In this document: one piece after another, positions 37,442 through 46,462 of the stretch
Layout: the number at the start of each line of letters is the position of its first letter
How positions within the stretch are numbered: position 1 is the stretch's first letter
From: Halomonas urumqiensis
GTDB taxonomy: Bacteria > Pseudomonadota > Gammaproteobacteria > Pseudomonadales > Halomonadaceae
DNA: 64,000 bases
Direction: 5' to 3'
Assembly (NCBI RefSeq): GCF_003028575.1
Contig: NZ_PYUD01000003.1
Span: 62,001 to 126,000, forward strand
Translations under genes and position numbers: made by a program
Notes under the pieces: model-generated
What the model was told of the DNA's origin: nothing
What the model saw: only the letters and a program-made list of their open reading frames with translations
Database searches by the model: none

Positions 37442-38415
37442 TGGCCAGGTTACTGACACTCTCGCTGAATCCCGCCCTGGATCTCTCGGTCAGCCTCGAG
37501 CGCCTGGTGCCGGGCGAAGTCAACCGCACCCGCGAGACCCACCTCGAAGCCGCCGGCAAAGGCGTCAATGTCGCCAGGGTGCTGGTCGCCCTGGGGCACG
37601 ACGTGGCGGTCAGCGGCTTTCTCGGTGCCGACAATGACGGCCCCTTCCTCCGCGCCTTCGAGTCACTGGGCGTGGAAGACGCCTTCCTGCGGGTTCCCGG
37701 CGAGACACGTATCAACGCCAAGCTCGCCGAGGCCGACGGCCGTGTCACCGACATCAACGGGCCCGGTGCCGCCATCGACGCCGCCGCCTGGCAACGCCTG
37801 CTCGACTGGCTCGCCGCGCGCGCCGACAACGCCGAGCGCCGCCCGGATGCGGTAGTGATCGCCGGCAGCCTGCCCCCGGGCGTCTCCCCACAGGATCTGG
37901 CGGCGCTGATCGGTCAACTGCGCGGCGCGGGCCTGCCGGTGTGGGTCGACACCAGCGGCGAGGCACTGGCGGCAGCGATCGCCGCCTCGCCCACGGCGGT
38001 AAAACCCAACGAGCACGAACTGGCCGACTGGGCGGGCTTTGCGCTGGACAGCGCGGAGGCACGCCTCAAGGCGGCGCTGCGCCTCTACGCCGAAGGTGTC
38101 GAGGAGGCGCTGATCTCGGCCGGCCCCGAAGGCGTGCTGTGGGTCAGCCGTCGCGGGGCCTGGCAGGCCATGCCGCCACGCCTGAGCGTGGCCAGCACCG
38201 TGGGCGCCGGCGACACCCTGGTCGCCGCCATGCTGCACGGCGTGATCGAAGGCCACACTCCGGAACAGACCTTGCGGCTGGCCACGGCGCTGTCCGCCGA
38301 ATCCATCCGTCATGTTGGCGTGGGCAACCCCCGCGCCGCTGATTTTCCCCACCTCCAACAACAGACCCGCGTGCGCCGCCTGAACGACGTCGACGCGGGG
38401 GGAGCCATCGCATGA
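37441..38415 (+). CDS. fruK: 1-phosphofructokinase
   Basis: A 324-residue PfkB-family kinase that converts fructose-1-phosphate to fructose-1,6-bisphosphate. LTLSLNPALDLSVSLERLVPGEVNRT is the characteristic FruK start, GGKG-type loop AAGKGVNVARVLVALG follows, and the ATP site is VASTVGAGDTLVAAML with the catalytic aspartate. Stop-start overlaps tie it to fruB (TGATG) and fruA (ATGA). Confidence 0.96.
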   Translation: MARLLTLSLNPALDLSVSLERLVPGEVNRTRETHLEAAGKGVNVARVLVALGHDVAVSGFLGADNDGPFLRAFESLGVEDAFLRVPGETRINAKLAEADGRVTDINGPGAAIDAAAWQRLLDWLAARADNAERRPDAVVIAGSLPPGVSPQDLAALIGQLRGAGLPVWVDTSGEALAAAIAASPTAVKPNEHELADWAGFALDSAEARLKAALRLYAEGVEEALISAGPEGVLWVSRRGAWQAMPPRLSVASTVGAGDTLVAAMLHGVIEGHTPEQTLRLATALSAESIRHVGVGNPRAADFPHLQQQTRVRRLNDVDAGGAIA

Positions 38416-40163
38416 ATGTGATCATCGTCACCGCCTGCCCCAGCGGCATGGCCACTACTTTCCTGGCCGCCCGCCGCCTGGAGCAGGCCGCCCGCAAGCT
38501 CGGCTGGACACCTCAGGTGGAAATGCACGGCGAACTCGAACCCCACGCACCGGTCAGTGCCGAGGCCATTCAGGCGGCCGAGCTGGTGATCGTTGCCGCC
38601 GATCGCGTGCCGGCTGCCGAGCGCTTCGCCGACAAGCGGCTGTTCCAGGCCCCCATCGATCAGGCACTGCCCAACCCCGCGGCTTTCCTGGCGCGTGCCG
38701 AACGCGAGGCAAGCCCCTTCACACCGCCCGCTGAAGCGCCTGTCAGCGCTCCGGCCGGTACAGCAACAGGCGCATCAAGCATCGTTGCCGTTACCGCCTG
38801 CCCCACCGGTGTGGCCCACACCTTCATGGCGGCCGAAGCCCTCGCCGAGGCCGGCAAGTCGCTGGGGCACCACATCCGCGTCGAGACCCAAGGCTCGGTG
38901 GGCGCCCAGGATCAGTTGACCGACGAGGAGATCGCCGAGGCCGACGTGGTGATTCTGGCCTGCGATATCGAGGTCGACCCGACCCGCTTCGCCGGCAAGC
39001 GCGTGTATCACACCTCCACCGGCAACGCGCTGAAGAAATCGCGCCAGACCATCGAGGCGGCGCTGCGCGACGCCGAGGTGCAAAGTGGTAGCGCCCAGGG
39101 AAGTGGCGGTGGCGAAGCCAGCAAGAGCATCAAGGAGAAGGGTGTCTACAAGCACCTGCTGACGGGCGTCTCCTTCATGCTGCCGATGGTGGTCGCCGGT
39201 GGCCTTCTGATCGCGCTCTCCTTCGTGTTCGGCATCGAAGCCTTCCAGGAAGAGGGCACCCTGCCCGCCGCGCTGATGCAGATCGGCGGCGGCACCGCCT
39301 TCGCGCTGATGATTCCGGTACTGGCCGGCTACATCGCCTACTCCATCGCTGACCGCCCCGGCATCGCCCCGGGCATGATCGGCGGCATGCTGGCAGCAGA
39401 GATCGGCGCTGGCTTCATCGGCGGCATCCTGGCCGGCTTCCTGGCCGGCTACGTGGCGCTGGCCGTGGCACGCCACGTCAAGCTGCCGTCGAGCGTCGAG
39501 TCGCTCAAGCCGATCCTGATCATCCCGCTGGTGGCAAGCCTGGTCACTGGCCTTACCATGATCTACGTGATCGGCGAGCCGGTGGCCGGCATTCTGGCCG
39601 CACTGACCGCCTTTCTCGAGAACATGGGTTCCACCAATGCCGTGCTGCTCGGCATCCTGCTTGGCACCATGATGTGCTTCGACCTCGGCGGGCCAGTCAA
39701 CAAGGCCGCCTATACCTTCGGGGTCGGCCTGCTGGCCTCCGAGACCTACGGCCCCATGGCGGCGATCATGGCCGCCGGCATGGTGCCGGCCATCGGCATG
39801 GGCATCGCCAGCTTCGTGGCCCGCCAGAAGTTCTCCGAGCCGGAGCGGGAAGCCGGCAAGGCCTCGTTCGTGCTGGGCTTGTGCTTCATCAGCGAAGGCG
39901 CCATTCCCTTCGCCGCCAAGGACCCGCTGCGGGTGATCCCCGCCTGCATCGCCGGCGGCGCGGTGACCGGGGCCATCTCCATGCTGGTGGGTGCCAAGCT
40001 GATGGCGCCGCACGGCGGGATCTTCGTACTGATGATTCCCAACGCCATCACGCCGGTACTGCTCTACATCGCCGCCATCGTGATCGGCTCGCTGGTGACC
40101 GGTCTCGGCTATGCGGCCATCAAGCGCGACGCCGCCCCGGTGGCGGTCACCGCCAACGGCTGA
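38412..40163 (+). CDS. fruA: PTS fructose transporter subunit EIIB'BC
   Basis: A 583-residue inner-membrane permease. Two EIIB-like domains come first: B' (1-100) with VTACPSGMATTF, C9, and B (122-215) with VTACPTGVAHTFMAAEAL, phospho-cysteine C130. A glycine/serine linker precedes EIIC (about 245-575) with GVSFMLPMVVAGGLLIALSF and the substrate region GLCFISEGAIPFAAKDPLRVIPA. It imports fructose as fructose-1-phosphate. Many B' domains keep the cysteine without using it. A long hairpin follows the stop. Confidence 0.96.
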   Translation: MNVIIVTACPSGMATTFLAARRLEQAARKLGWTPQVEMHGELEPHAPVSAEAIQAAELVIVAADRVPAAERFADKRLFQAPIDQALPNPAAFLARAEREASPFTPPAEAPVSAPAGTATGASSIVAVTACPTGVAHTFMAAEALAEAGKSLGHHIRVETQGSVGAQDQLTDEEIAEADVVILACDIEVDPTRFAGKRVYHTSTGNALKKSRQTIEAALRDAEVQSGSAQGSGGGEASKSIKEKGVYKHLLTGVSFMLPMVVAGGLLIALSFVFGIEAFQEEGTLPAALMQIGGGTAFALMIPVLAGYIAYSIADRPGIAPGMIGGMLAAEIGAGFIGGILAGFLAGYVALAVARHVKLPSSVESLKPILIIPLVASLVTGLTMIYVIGEPVAGILAALTAFLENMGSTNAVLLGILLGTMMCFDLGGPVNKAAYTFGVGLLASETYGPMAAIMAAGMVPAIGMGIASFVARQKFSEPEREAGKASFVLGLCFISEGAIPFAAKDPLRVIPACIAGGAVTGAISMLVGAKLMAPHGGIFVLMIPNAITPVLLYIAAIVIGSLVTGLGYAAIKRDAAPVAVTANG

Positions 40164-40192
40164 TCGCAAACCAGCACAGCATCGCAATACCT

Positions 40193-40227
40193 CAACGAGG
40201 GCGTGGCCAGTGGTCACGCCCTCGTTG
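40193..40227. terminator. Hairpin between convergent fruA and the GH32 gene
   Basis: A 13-bp perfect stem (40193-40205 with 40215-40227) whose loop can add three more pairs. It lies 29 bases after fruA and 6 bases beyond the GH32 stop on the other strand. No long T-run follows in either direction. Confidence 0.65.
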
Positions 40228-40232
40228 CGTGC

Positions 40233-41753
40233 TTAATGGTCCTCCAGGGAACATAACGCCAGTGCCTCGACTCGGCAGGTACCGGCCAGCACCTCGATAG
40301 CCAGCGGCAGGCGAGCGGGTTCGGCGAAGCTCAGGTGAGTCAGCGAGATTCGTCCATCGTCGATCAACAGCTCCAGCGAGCCCTCGTCGAGTAGCCATTC
40401 GAGGGTGACCCGAGTCCCCGGCAGGTGACCCACATCATGCGCATGCGGGTAATGGGAGTCGAACGCTACCTGGCCATTCTCGCCACGCCGCCAATGCGAC
40501 AGCCGCAGCCCATCGGCCTGGCGAGTCACCACCAGGCGTTGGTGGCCACCCTGCTGGATATCGATTTCCACCCGGCCTTGCGGCGCCATGGCCAGCGTCA
40601 ACCGACCCTGCACCTGGCCACTGGCAGGGTTGGCCAGCACATGGCGCCCAGCCGTCAGCACCAGTGGTTCGATTCCACTGCAGTGGCGCCACGGTAGCCG
40701 CGTGAGCTCTCCGGCGAATCGCTGGCGAAGCCGAACCCCCTCGGCTGTCGCGATCAGCGACAGTTCTCGCGGAAAGCTCATGGCGCCACGCCAGCCTGAC
40801 TCAGGCGTCTGGTTGGCATACTGCCAGTTGCTCATCCAGGCGATGACCAGGCGGCGGCCATCCCGCTCGGGAATTCCCGACCAGCTCTGCACGGCATAGA
40901 AATCGCGCCCTTCGTCCATCATCAGCAGTCTGTCGGCGGGGTTCTCGTTGTGGAATCGCACCCCATCGAAGTGGCCGATGAAATACTGCGTAAAGGAGCC
41001 GAAGGCGTTGTCGTCACTGGCGCCGATGCCCACCACCAGCACCCAGCGTGAGTCGGGCTCGCCCGAGCCGGCACCCTCGACCGGCAGTTCGAACAGGTCG
41101 GGGCACTCCCATGGGTGCCCGGTGTGCGCACCCTGCCCCTCTCCGAATTCGCTGACCAGCCGCCAGTCGAGCAGATTTTCGGACACGTAGAAGTGGATGA
41201 CCTGGCCGCAGGCGAGTGCCATCACCCAGCGCCGGCTGGGCGCATGCCAGAACACCTTGGGATCGCGAAAATCCTTGATGCCCGGGCTTTCGATCAACGG
41301 ATTGCCAGTGTATCGGCGCCAACTGCGGCCGCGATCATCACTAACTGCCAGGCACTGGGCCTGCCGATAATCCTGCGGGTCATCGGATAGCGGTCGATGC
41401 ACCGTATAAAAGGCTGCAAGCCCGCGCTCACCAGCGAACAGCCCGCTCTCGTCATGTTCATCGACGATGGCACTGCCCGAAAAGCACATGCCTGCCTCAT
41501 CGGGCGACAGCGCCGTCGGCAAGGTCTCCCAGGTGACGAGATCACGGCTTACCGCATGCCCCCAGTGCATGGGCCCCCACACCCGATCGTGGGGATAGTA
41601 CTGATAGAAGAGGTGGTATTCGTCGTCGAAGAACACCAGGCCGTTGGGGTCGTTCATCCAGCCACCTGGCGGGGTGAAGTGCAGGGCCGGCCGGGCGGGT
41701 GGCGAACAGGTGTCATGAGTGGGCGCATCGGGACACTGGGTCAGGGTTGTCAT
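40233..41753 (-). CDS. GH32 beta-fructofuranosidase (sucrose hydrolase)
   Basis: A 506-residue GH32 enzyme with a five-bladed propeller and C-terminal beta-sandwich. The nucleophile is D35 in GGWMNDPNGLV, the transition-state stabiliser D164 in FRDPKVFW, and the acid/base E216 in WECPDLFE. No signal peptide is seen, so it acts on sucrose (or its 6-phosphate) inside the cell. No sucrose-specific PTS gene is present here, and fructokinase plus Glk suit free sucrose. The ATG at 41753 fits the family; an earlier one at 41783 falls within the operator. A perfect LacI-type palindrome (41782-41797) sits 29 bases upstream. It converges on fruA. Confidence 0.9.
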   Translation of the reverse strand: MTTLTQCPDAPTHDTCSPPARPALHFTPPGGWMNDPNGLVFFDDEYHLFYQYYPHDRVWGPMHWGHAVSRDLVTWETLPTALSPDEAGMCFSGSAIVDEHDESGLFAGERGLAAFYTVHRPLSDDPQDYRQAQCLAVSDDRGRSWRRYTGNPLIESPGIKDFRDPKVFWHAPSRRWVMALACGQVIHFYVSENLLDWRLVSEFGEGQGAHTGHPWECPDLFELPVEGAGSGEPDSRWVLVVGIGASDDNAFGSFTQYFIGHFDGVRFHNENPADRLLMMDEGRDFYAVQSWSGIPERDGRRLVIAWMSNWQYANQTPESGWRGAMSFPRELSLIATAEGVRLRQRFAGELTRLPWRHCSGIEPLVLTAGRHVLANPASGQVQGRLTLAMAPQGRVEIDIQQGGHQRLVVTRQADGLRLSHWRRGENGQVAFDSHYPHAHDVGHLPGTRVTLEWLLDEGSLELLIDDGRISLTHLSFAEPARLPLAIEVLAGTCRVEALALCSLEDH

Positions 41754-41781
41754 GGGTAGCACTATCCAGGTTTTTCGGAAC

Positions 41782-41797
41782 ACTTAATCGATTAAGT
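41782..41797. promoter_or_regulatory. LacI-family operator at the GH32 gene
   Basis: ACTTAATCGATTAAGT is a perfect 16-bp palindrome with the central CG typical of LacI-family operators. Its core recurs at 62777-62796 and 62998-63011. It lies 29-44 bases upstream of the GH32 ATG. Confidence 0.85.
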
Positions 41798-41853
41798 TCA
41801 TTATCACGGATATGCCGAATCGCCACAACGCCGACAAGGCATCTGGCTTGCCA

Positions 41854-41868
41854 AAATGTCTGACATTT
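41854..41868. promoter_or_regulatory. Probable DgoR operator
   Basis: AAATGTCTGACATTT is a perfect palindrome around a single central base. Its core ATGTCTGACAT fits N-N-G-T-N3-A-C-N-N of FCD-type GntR proteins. It lies 49 bases before the dgoR ATG, suggesting autoregulation of dgoR-dgoD. Confidence 0.65.
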
Positions 41869-41916
41869 AATAGGCTAAGCTCTCTGACAATTACCAAACA
41901 TGACGGGAGACCGCCC

Positions 41917-42714
41917 ATGAGCCTGGCCGGCCTGCCCCAGCACCAAGGCGGGGCCGATGATCTGGCGCGGTTGCTGGCCCGCGCGCTGCTCGCCGGGCAC
42001 TGGCAGCCGGGCGAGGCCTTTCCTCGCGAACTGGATGTATGCGCGCACTTCGATGTCAGCCGCAATAAGGTGCGCAATGCCTTGGCGAGCCTCACCGCCA
42101 CCGGCCTGATCGAGCGCACCGCCGGGCGGGGCACCCGAGTGCGCGAGATCGGCGAGTGGCACCTGCTCGACCCGCTGATAAGCGATTGGATGACCGGTAT
42201 CGACAGCCTGGACCCGAAGCTCGTGCGCGCGATCTTCGCCTTTCGCTACTCTGCGGAACCGGTGGTGGCGCGGCTTGCCGCCGAGGCCGCCAACGCCGAC
42301 GACATCCAGCGTCTGGAGACCGCCTTCCAGGGCATGACCCGCACCGCCATGAATCCCGAGGAGCGCGGCCTGCATGCGGAATACGATGTCGCCTTCCACG
42401 ACGCCATCTACCAGGGCAGCCACAACCTGGTATGGCGCCAGATGGGCCACCTGCTGCGCCCCTCCATCATCGCACTGATCCACTCCTCCCAAGCTCACGT
42501 CCACCATGAGCACGAGGGGCTGGACGACAGCCTGGCCCGGCACAACGAGGTGCTGGAGACCATCCGCCGCCGCGACCCGAGCGCCGCCGAGCACGCCGCC
42601 CGCGAGGTGCTCAAGCGTACCGCCATCGACCTGGGGATCGTCGACGATCCCCCTGCCTCATCCGGCGCCGTCCCGGCGGCCAACGCCCACACTGACCTCG
42701 AGGAATTCTCATGA
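41917..42714 (+). CDS. dgoR: GntR/FCD-family regulator of galactonate genes (DgoR-type)
   Basis: A 265-residue FadR-subfamily GntR protein: winged helix at about 12-75 ([45 protein letters not shown]) and an all-helical FCD ligand domain (about 100-230) with metal-site residues in [15 protein letters not shown] and [20 protein letters not shown]. Position directly before dgoD with an ATGA overlap makes it the likely repressor of galactonate use. The ATG at 41917 has GGGAGA six bases before it. Confidence 0.88.
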   Translation: MSLAGLPQHQGGADDLARLLARALLAGHWQPGEAFPRELDVCAHFDVSRNKVRNALASLTATGLIERTAGRGTRVREIGEWHLLDPLISDWMTGIDSLDPKLVRAIFAFRYSAEPVVARLAAEAANADDIQRLETAFQGMTRTAMNPEERGLHAEYDVAFHDAIYQGSHNLVWRQMGHLLRPSIIALIHSSQAHVHHEHEGLDDSLARHNEVLETIRRRDPSAAEHAAREVLKRTAIDLGIVDDPPASSGAVPAANAHTDLEEFS

Positions 42715-43859
42715 AGATCACCCGACTCAAGACCTGGCAGGTGCCGCCACGCTGGTTGTTCCTCAAGATCGAGACCGACGCGGGCTGCTACGGCTGGGGC
42801 GAGCCGGTCATCGAGGGACGCGCCGCCACGGTGGAAGCCGCGGTGCACGAACTGGCCGATTACCTGGTCGGCCAGGACCCGCACCGCATCGAACACCTGT
42901 GGAACATGATGTACCGCGCAGGGTTCTACCGCGGCGGGCCGATCCTGATGAGCGCCATCGCCGGCATCGACCAGGCCCTGTGGGACCTCAAGGGGCGCGA
43001 TCTCGGCGTGCCCGTCTACCAATTGCTGGGTGGCAAGGTGCGCGACCGCATGCGCATGTACGCCTGGACCGGTGGCGACCGCCCCAGCGATGTGGGCGTC
43101 GGCGCCCGTGCACTGGTCGAAAAGGGCTTCACTGCCTTCAAGATGAACGGCACACCGGAAATGCAGATCGTCGATTCCCATCGCAAGGTCGACGAGGCCG
43201 TCGCCCGTGTGGCCGAGGCCCGCGAAGCGGTGGGGACCGATGTGGGCATCGGCATCGATTTCCATGGCCGCGTGCATCGCCCCATGGCCAAGGCATTGCT
43301 GCGAGAACTCGAACCCTTTCATCCGATGTTCGTCGAAGAGCCGGTCGCCCCCGAGCACCTGCCCTGCCTCAAGCAGATCGCCGGCGGCCTCGGCTACCCG
43401 CTGGCCACCGGTGAACGGCTGCACACCCGCTTTCAGTTCCGGGATCTGCTGGCCGACGGCATGATCGACATCATTCAGCCCGACCTCTCCCACTGCGGCG
43501 GCATCAGCGAAGGCATCAAGATCGCCGCCATGGCCTCGGCCCACGATGTGGCACTGGCGCCGCACTGCCCGCTCGGCCCACTGACGCTTGCCACCTCGCT
43601 GCATGTGGATGCGGTCAGTCACAACGCCTTCATTCAGGAACAGAGCATGGGCATCCACTACAACAAGGACAATGACGTGCTCGACTACCTGGTCGACAAA
43701 TCGGTGCTGGCGATCGAGGACGGCTTCTGCGCGATTCCCGACGGGCCGGGGCTGGGTGTCGAAATCGACGAGGCGTTCGTCGAGGAGCGCGCCAAGGTTG
43801 GCCACCGCTGGCGCAACCCGGTGTGGACGCATGAGGACGGTTCCATCGCCGAGTGGTAA
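42711..43859 (+). CDS. dgoD: D-galactonate dehydratase
   Basis: A 382-residue mandelate-racemase/enolase-superfamily enzyme that converts D-galactonate to 2-keto-3-deoxygalactonate. Every catalytic position of characterised DgoD is at its usual number: D183 and H185 (GIDFHGR), E209 (FVEEP), E235 (TGERL) and H285 (LAPHCPLGP). The N-terminal capping domain and C-terminal HEDGSIAEW are typical. Overlaps dgoR; followed after a 14-bp repeat by dgoK. Confidence 0.97.
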   Translation: MKITRLKTWQVPPRWLFLKIETDAGCYGWGEPVIEGRAATVEAAVHELADYLVGQDPHRIEHLWNMMYRAGFYRGGPILMSAIAGIDQALWDLKGRDLGVPVYQLLGGKVRDRMRMYAWTGGDRPSDVGVGARALVEKGFTAFKMNGTPEMQIVDSHRKVDEAVARVAEAREAVGTDVGIGIDFHGRVHRPMAKALLRELEPFHPMFVEEPVAPEHLPCLKQIAGGLGYPLATGERLHTRFQFRDLLADGMIDIIQPDLSHCGGISEGIKIAAMASAHDVALAPHCPLGPLTLATSLHVDAVSHNAFIQEQSMGIHYNKDNDVLDYLVDKSVLAIEDGFCAIPDGPGLGVEIDEAFVEERAKVGHRWRNPVWTHEDGSIAEW

Positions 43860-43863
43860 GGGG

Positions 43864-43899
43864 TCGAGGGAAGGTAGTCGAGGGAAGGTAGTCGAGGAT
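43864..43899. repeat. 14-bp tandem repeat before dgoK
   Basis: Units TCGAGGGAAGGTAG at 43864-43877 and 43878-43891 are identical, and a partial third copy (TCGAGGATG) follows. The array fills most of the dgoD-dgoK gap. Confidence 0.85.
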
Positions 43900-43911
43900 G
43901 AGAGAGCGACA

Positions 43912-44955
43912 ATGCGTGATGGAGCAATGACGAGAGGCATGAGTCACAAGCGCGAGATGGCCGAGCGGCTGGCCTGGGTCGCCGTGGATTGGGGGTCGAG
44001 CAACCTGCGGGCCTGGGCGATGGCGGACGATGGCCAGGTACTGGCGCGCGGCCACAGCGACAAGGGCATGCTGGCACTCACCGCTGATGCCTATGAAACC
44101 ACTCTGCTCGAGGTGATCGGCGACTGGCTGCCCGCCACGGGCCGCGTCAACGTGCTGGTTTGCGGCATGGCCGGTGCCCGCCAGGGATGGCGCGAGGCGG
44201 CTTATGTCGACGTGCCCACGCGCCTCGACGAGCTGGGACGCGGCGCCGTGCAACCTCCGGTCGCCGACAAGCGCCTGCGCGTTTACCTGCTGCCTGGCCT
44301 GAGCCAGCGTCAAGGCCCGCACGGTGGTGATTTCGACGTGATGCGTGGCGAGGAAACCCAGCTCGCGGGCCTGGTGGCAAGCGACACGACCCTGTCCGGG
44401 CATATCTGCCTGCCCGGCACTCATTCCAAGTGGGCGTGCCTGGAAGATGGCGTAGTCAGCGGTTTTACCACCTACCTGACTGGCGAGCTGTATCAACTGC
44501 TGGCCAGCCACTCGGTGCTCAAGCACTCGATGGGCCGCGATGACCTGAGCGATCCCAAGTGTCGCCAGGCCTTCACCACCGCCGTGCGCGAGAGCCGCGA
44601 CGCCCCCCAGGCATTCAGCCGCCACCTGTTCGGCTTGCGCGCCGCAGACCTGCTCGACACGCGCCTGCCCAGCGGCGATGCGCGTCGCGCCCTGCTTGCC
44701 GCGCGGCTCTCGGGGCTTGCCATCGGCCTGGAGCTTGCTGGCTTGGTCGGCGTGCCAGGCGAGGGGTTGGCGGCCGGTGAATCGGTGACCCTGATCGGCA
44801 ACGCGGCGCTATGCTCGCGCTATGCCCTGGCACTCGACGCACTGGGCCACCCGGCACAGCGTGTCGACGCCGAAGCCGCCGTACTGGCAGGCTTGGGGCT
44901 GGCCCGACGCTTTCTCGACACCTCTAATTCAGCGACTATGAATCGTAACCCCTGA
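43912..44955 (+). CDS. dgoK: 2-dehydro-3-deoxygalactonokinase
   Basis: A DgoK-family kinase that phosphorylates 2-keto-3-deoxygalactonate. AWVAVDWGSSNLRAWAMADDG is the ASKHA phosphate-1 motif, with VLVCGMAGARQGWREAAYVDVP, DVMRGEETQLAGL, CLPGTHSKWACL and VTLIGNAALCSRYALAL downstream. Several starts are possible: 43912 (GAGAG at good spacing, 347 residues), 43927, 43939 and 43957; the last is closest to the conserved core. The upstream frame stays open through the shadow of dgoD. Short tandem repeats flank it on both sides. Confidence 0.9.
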   Translation: MRDGAMTRGMSHKREMAERLAWVAVDWGSSNLRAWAMADDGQVLARGHSDKGMLALTADAYETTLLEVIGDWLPATGRVNVLVCGMAGARQGWREAAYVDVPTRLDELGRGAVQPPVADKRLRVYLLPGLSQRQGPHGGDFDVMRGEETQLAGLVASDTTLSGHICLPGTHSKWACLEDGVVSGFTTYLTGELYQLLASHSVLKHSMGRDDLSDPKCRQAFTTAVRESRDAPQAFSRHLFGLRAADLLDTRLPSGDARRALLAARLSGLAIGLELAGLVGVPGEGLAAGESVTLIGNAALCSRYALALDALGHPAQRVDAEAAVLAGLGLARRFLDTSNSATMNRNP

Positions 44956-44995
44956 CTCCCAACCACCGACTCCCAAACCCTGACCCTCCAACCCT
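44954..44995. repeat. 14-bp degenerate tandem repeat after dgoK
   Basis: Three 14-base units (44954-44967, 44968-44981, 44982-44995), each beginning GAC and rich in CCCAACC, fill the dgoK-dgoA gap. The array begins within the dgoK stop codon and ends before the dgoA ribosome site. Confidence 0.75.
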
Positions 44996-45010
44996 AACAA
45001 GGAGACGCCC

Positions 45011-45619
45011 GTGAGCAAGCCTCTACCCCTGATCGGCATCCTGCGTGGCATCACTCCGGCCGATGCCGTGGCGGTAGGCGAGGCAGTGCTCGCCGCCGGC
45101 ATCACCACCCTGGAAGTGCCGCTCAATTCCCCCCAGCCCCTGGAAAGCATTCGCCTGCTGCGCGAAGCGTTGGGCGAGCGCGCCAAGGTGGGTGCCGGTA
45201 CCGTGTTGACCGATGCCCAGGCTCGCGAGGTTCACGCTGCCGGTGGCCAACTGGTGGTCTCTCCCAACTGCCGGACGGCGGTGATCGAGGAAACCCGCCG
45301 GCTCGGCATGGCCTCGTGGCCCGGTGTGGTGACCCCCTCGGAAGCCTTCGATGCACTGGATGCGGGTGCGACCGGGCTCAAGCTGTTTCCCGCCGTGCAG
45401 GTCGGCCTTGAAGGCATGCAAGCGGTGCGCAGCGTACTGCCCAACGGCACCCTGCTCTACGCCGTGGGCGGCATCGGGGTGGACAACTTCGCCGCCTGGC
45501 GCACCGCGGGGGTCGATGGCGCGGGTCTCGGCAGCGCGCTCTACAAACCCGGGCAAAGTGCCCCCCAGGTAGGCCAGCAAGCTCGCGCGCTGGTGGCGGC
45601 CTGGAACGCCGCGGGATAG
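45011..45619 (+). CDS. dgoA: 2-dehydro-3-deoxy-6-phosphogalactonate aldolase
   Basis: A 202-residue class I aldolase splitting KDPGal to pyruvate and glyceraldehyde-3-phosphate. GILRGITPADAV is the DgoA-type start, with catalytic glutamate E35 (TTLEVPLNS) and Schiff-base lysine K124 (GATGLKLFPA). It begins at GTG with AAGGAG six bases upstream. It is only distantly like the Eda encoded just downstream on the other strand, which handles the gluconate epimer. Confidence 0.95.
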   Translation: MSKPLPLIGILRGITPADAVAVGEAVLAAGITTLEVPLNSPQPLESIRLLREALGERAKVGAGTVLTDAQAREVHAAGGQLVVSPNCRTAVIEETRRLGMASWPGVVTPSEAFDALDAGATGLKLFPAVQVGLEGMQAVRSVLPNGTLLYAVGGIGVDNFAAWRTAGVDGAGLGSALYKPGQSAPQVGQQARALVAAWNAAG

Positions 45620-45680
45620 CCCATCTCGGAGCGGTCCATTGATGGGGCTAATCGAAGTCCCGGGTGCAAAACAAGAATCA

Positions 45681-45705
45681 AAAAAACCCGGCCATAGGGC
45701 CGGGT
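45681..45705 (-). terminator. Rho-independent terminator of zwf-pgl-eda
   Basis: An 8-bp GC-rich stem (45686-45693 with 45698-45705) with a four-base loop and six T on the minus strand. It lies 68 bases past the eda stop; it may also stop dgoA reading through from the other side, though with no T-run. Confidence 0.85.
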
Positions 45706-45772
45706 AAACGACAGCGAGTGGCTGTCGAGAGAGCACACGGGATATTCGTGGGGCGCACCGTGCCCCGGCGAG

Positions 45773-46435
45773 TCAGTGGTGGAAACGGTCCGCCACTTCC
45801 TTGGCCAGTTGTCGAATGCCATTCCAGTCCTCGGCATCGACGAGCGACTTCGGCGTCAGCCAGGAACCGCCCACGCACATGACATTCTTGAGTGCCAGGT
45901 AGTCGTCGGCGTTGTCGAGATTGATGCCGCCGGTGGGGCAAAATCGTGCATCGGGCAGCGGGCCGGCGAAGGCCTTGAGCGCCTTGACGCCGCCGCTGGC
46001 TTCGGCGGGAAAGAACTTGAAGCGGCGATAGCCGTACTGCCAGCCGGTCATCAGTTCGGAGACCGTGGCTACACCGGGCAGCATCGGCACCGGGCTCTCG
46101 ACACCGTAGCGATAGAGCGCCTCGGTGGTGCCAGGGGTGACGATGAAGTCGGCGCCGACCTGCTCGGCCTGGCGATACTGCGCCGGGGTCAGCACGGTGC
46201 CGACACCGATGCTGGCCTTGGGCAGCGCGTCGCGAATACGCCTGATAGCTTCCAGGGCGCAGTCGGTGCGCAGGGTGATCTCGAGCACGCTGAGGCCGCC
46301 CTCAACCAACGCGGTCGCCAGGGGCACGGCGTCTTCCACGCGCTCGATGGCGATCACCGGGATCACCTCGGCCTTCAGGCAGATGCTGTCCAGTTCGGTG
46401 GTACGGGTCGAAGGCAACTGCTTATCGATGGTCAT
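45773..46435 (-). CDS. eda: 2-keto-3-deoxy-6-phosphogluconate aldolase
   Basis: A 220-residue class I aldolase, the last ED step, giving pyruvate and glyceraldehyde-3-phosphate. The catalytic glutamate is E52 (VLEITLRTDCALEAI), the Schiff-base lysine K140 (YGYRRFKFFPAEASGG), and PTGGINLDN and CVGGSWL complete the phosphate site. GGAG precedes the ATG. Last gene of zwf-pgl-eda. Confidence 0.97.
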   Translation of the reverse strand: MTIDKQLPSTRTTELDSICLKAEVIPVIAIERVEDAVPLATALVEGGLSVLEITLRTDCALEAIRRIRDALPKASIGVGTVLTPAQYRQAEQVGADFIVTPGTTEALYRYGVESPVPMLPGVATVSELMTGWQYGYRRFKFFPAEASGGVKALKAFAGPLPDARFCPTGGINLDNADDYLALKNVMCVGGSWLTPKSLVDAEDWNGIRQLAKEVADRFHH

Positions 46436-46462
46436 GATCTTTACTCCAGAAATCGGGTCGGG

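Noticed and set aside
26864-39106. 15-base identity GGTAGCGCCCAGGGA between the edd-glk gap and the fruA linker
   Set aside because: A few matches of this length are expected by chance in 64 kb of GC-rich DNA.
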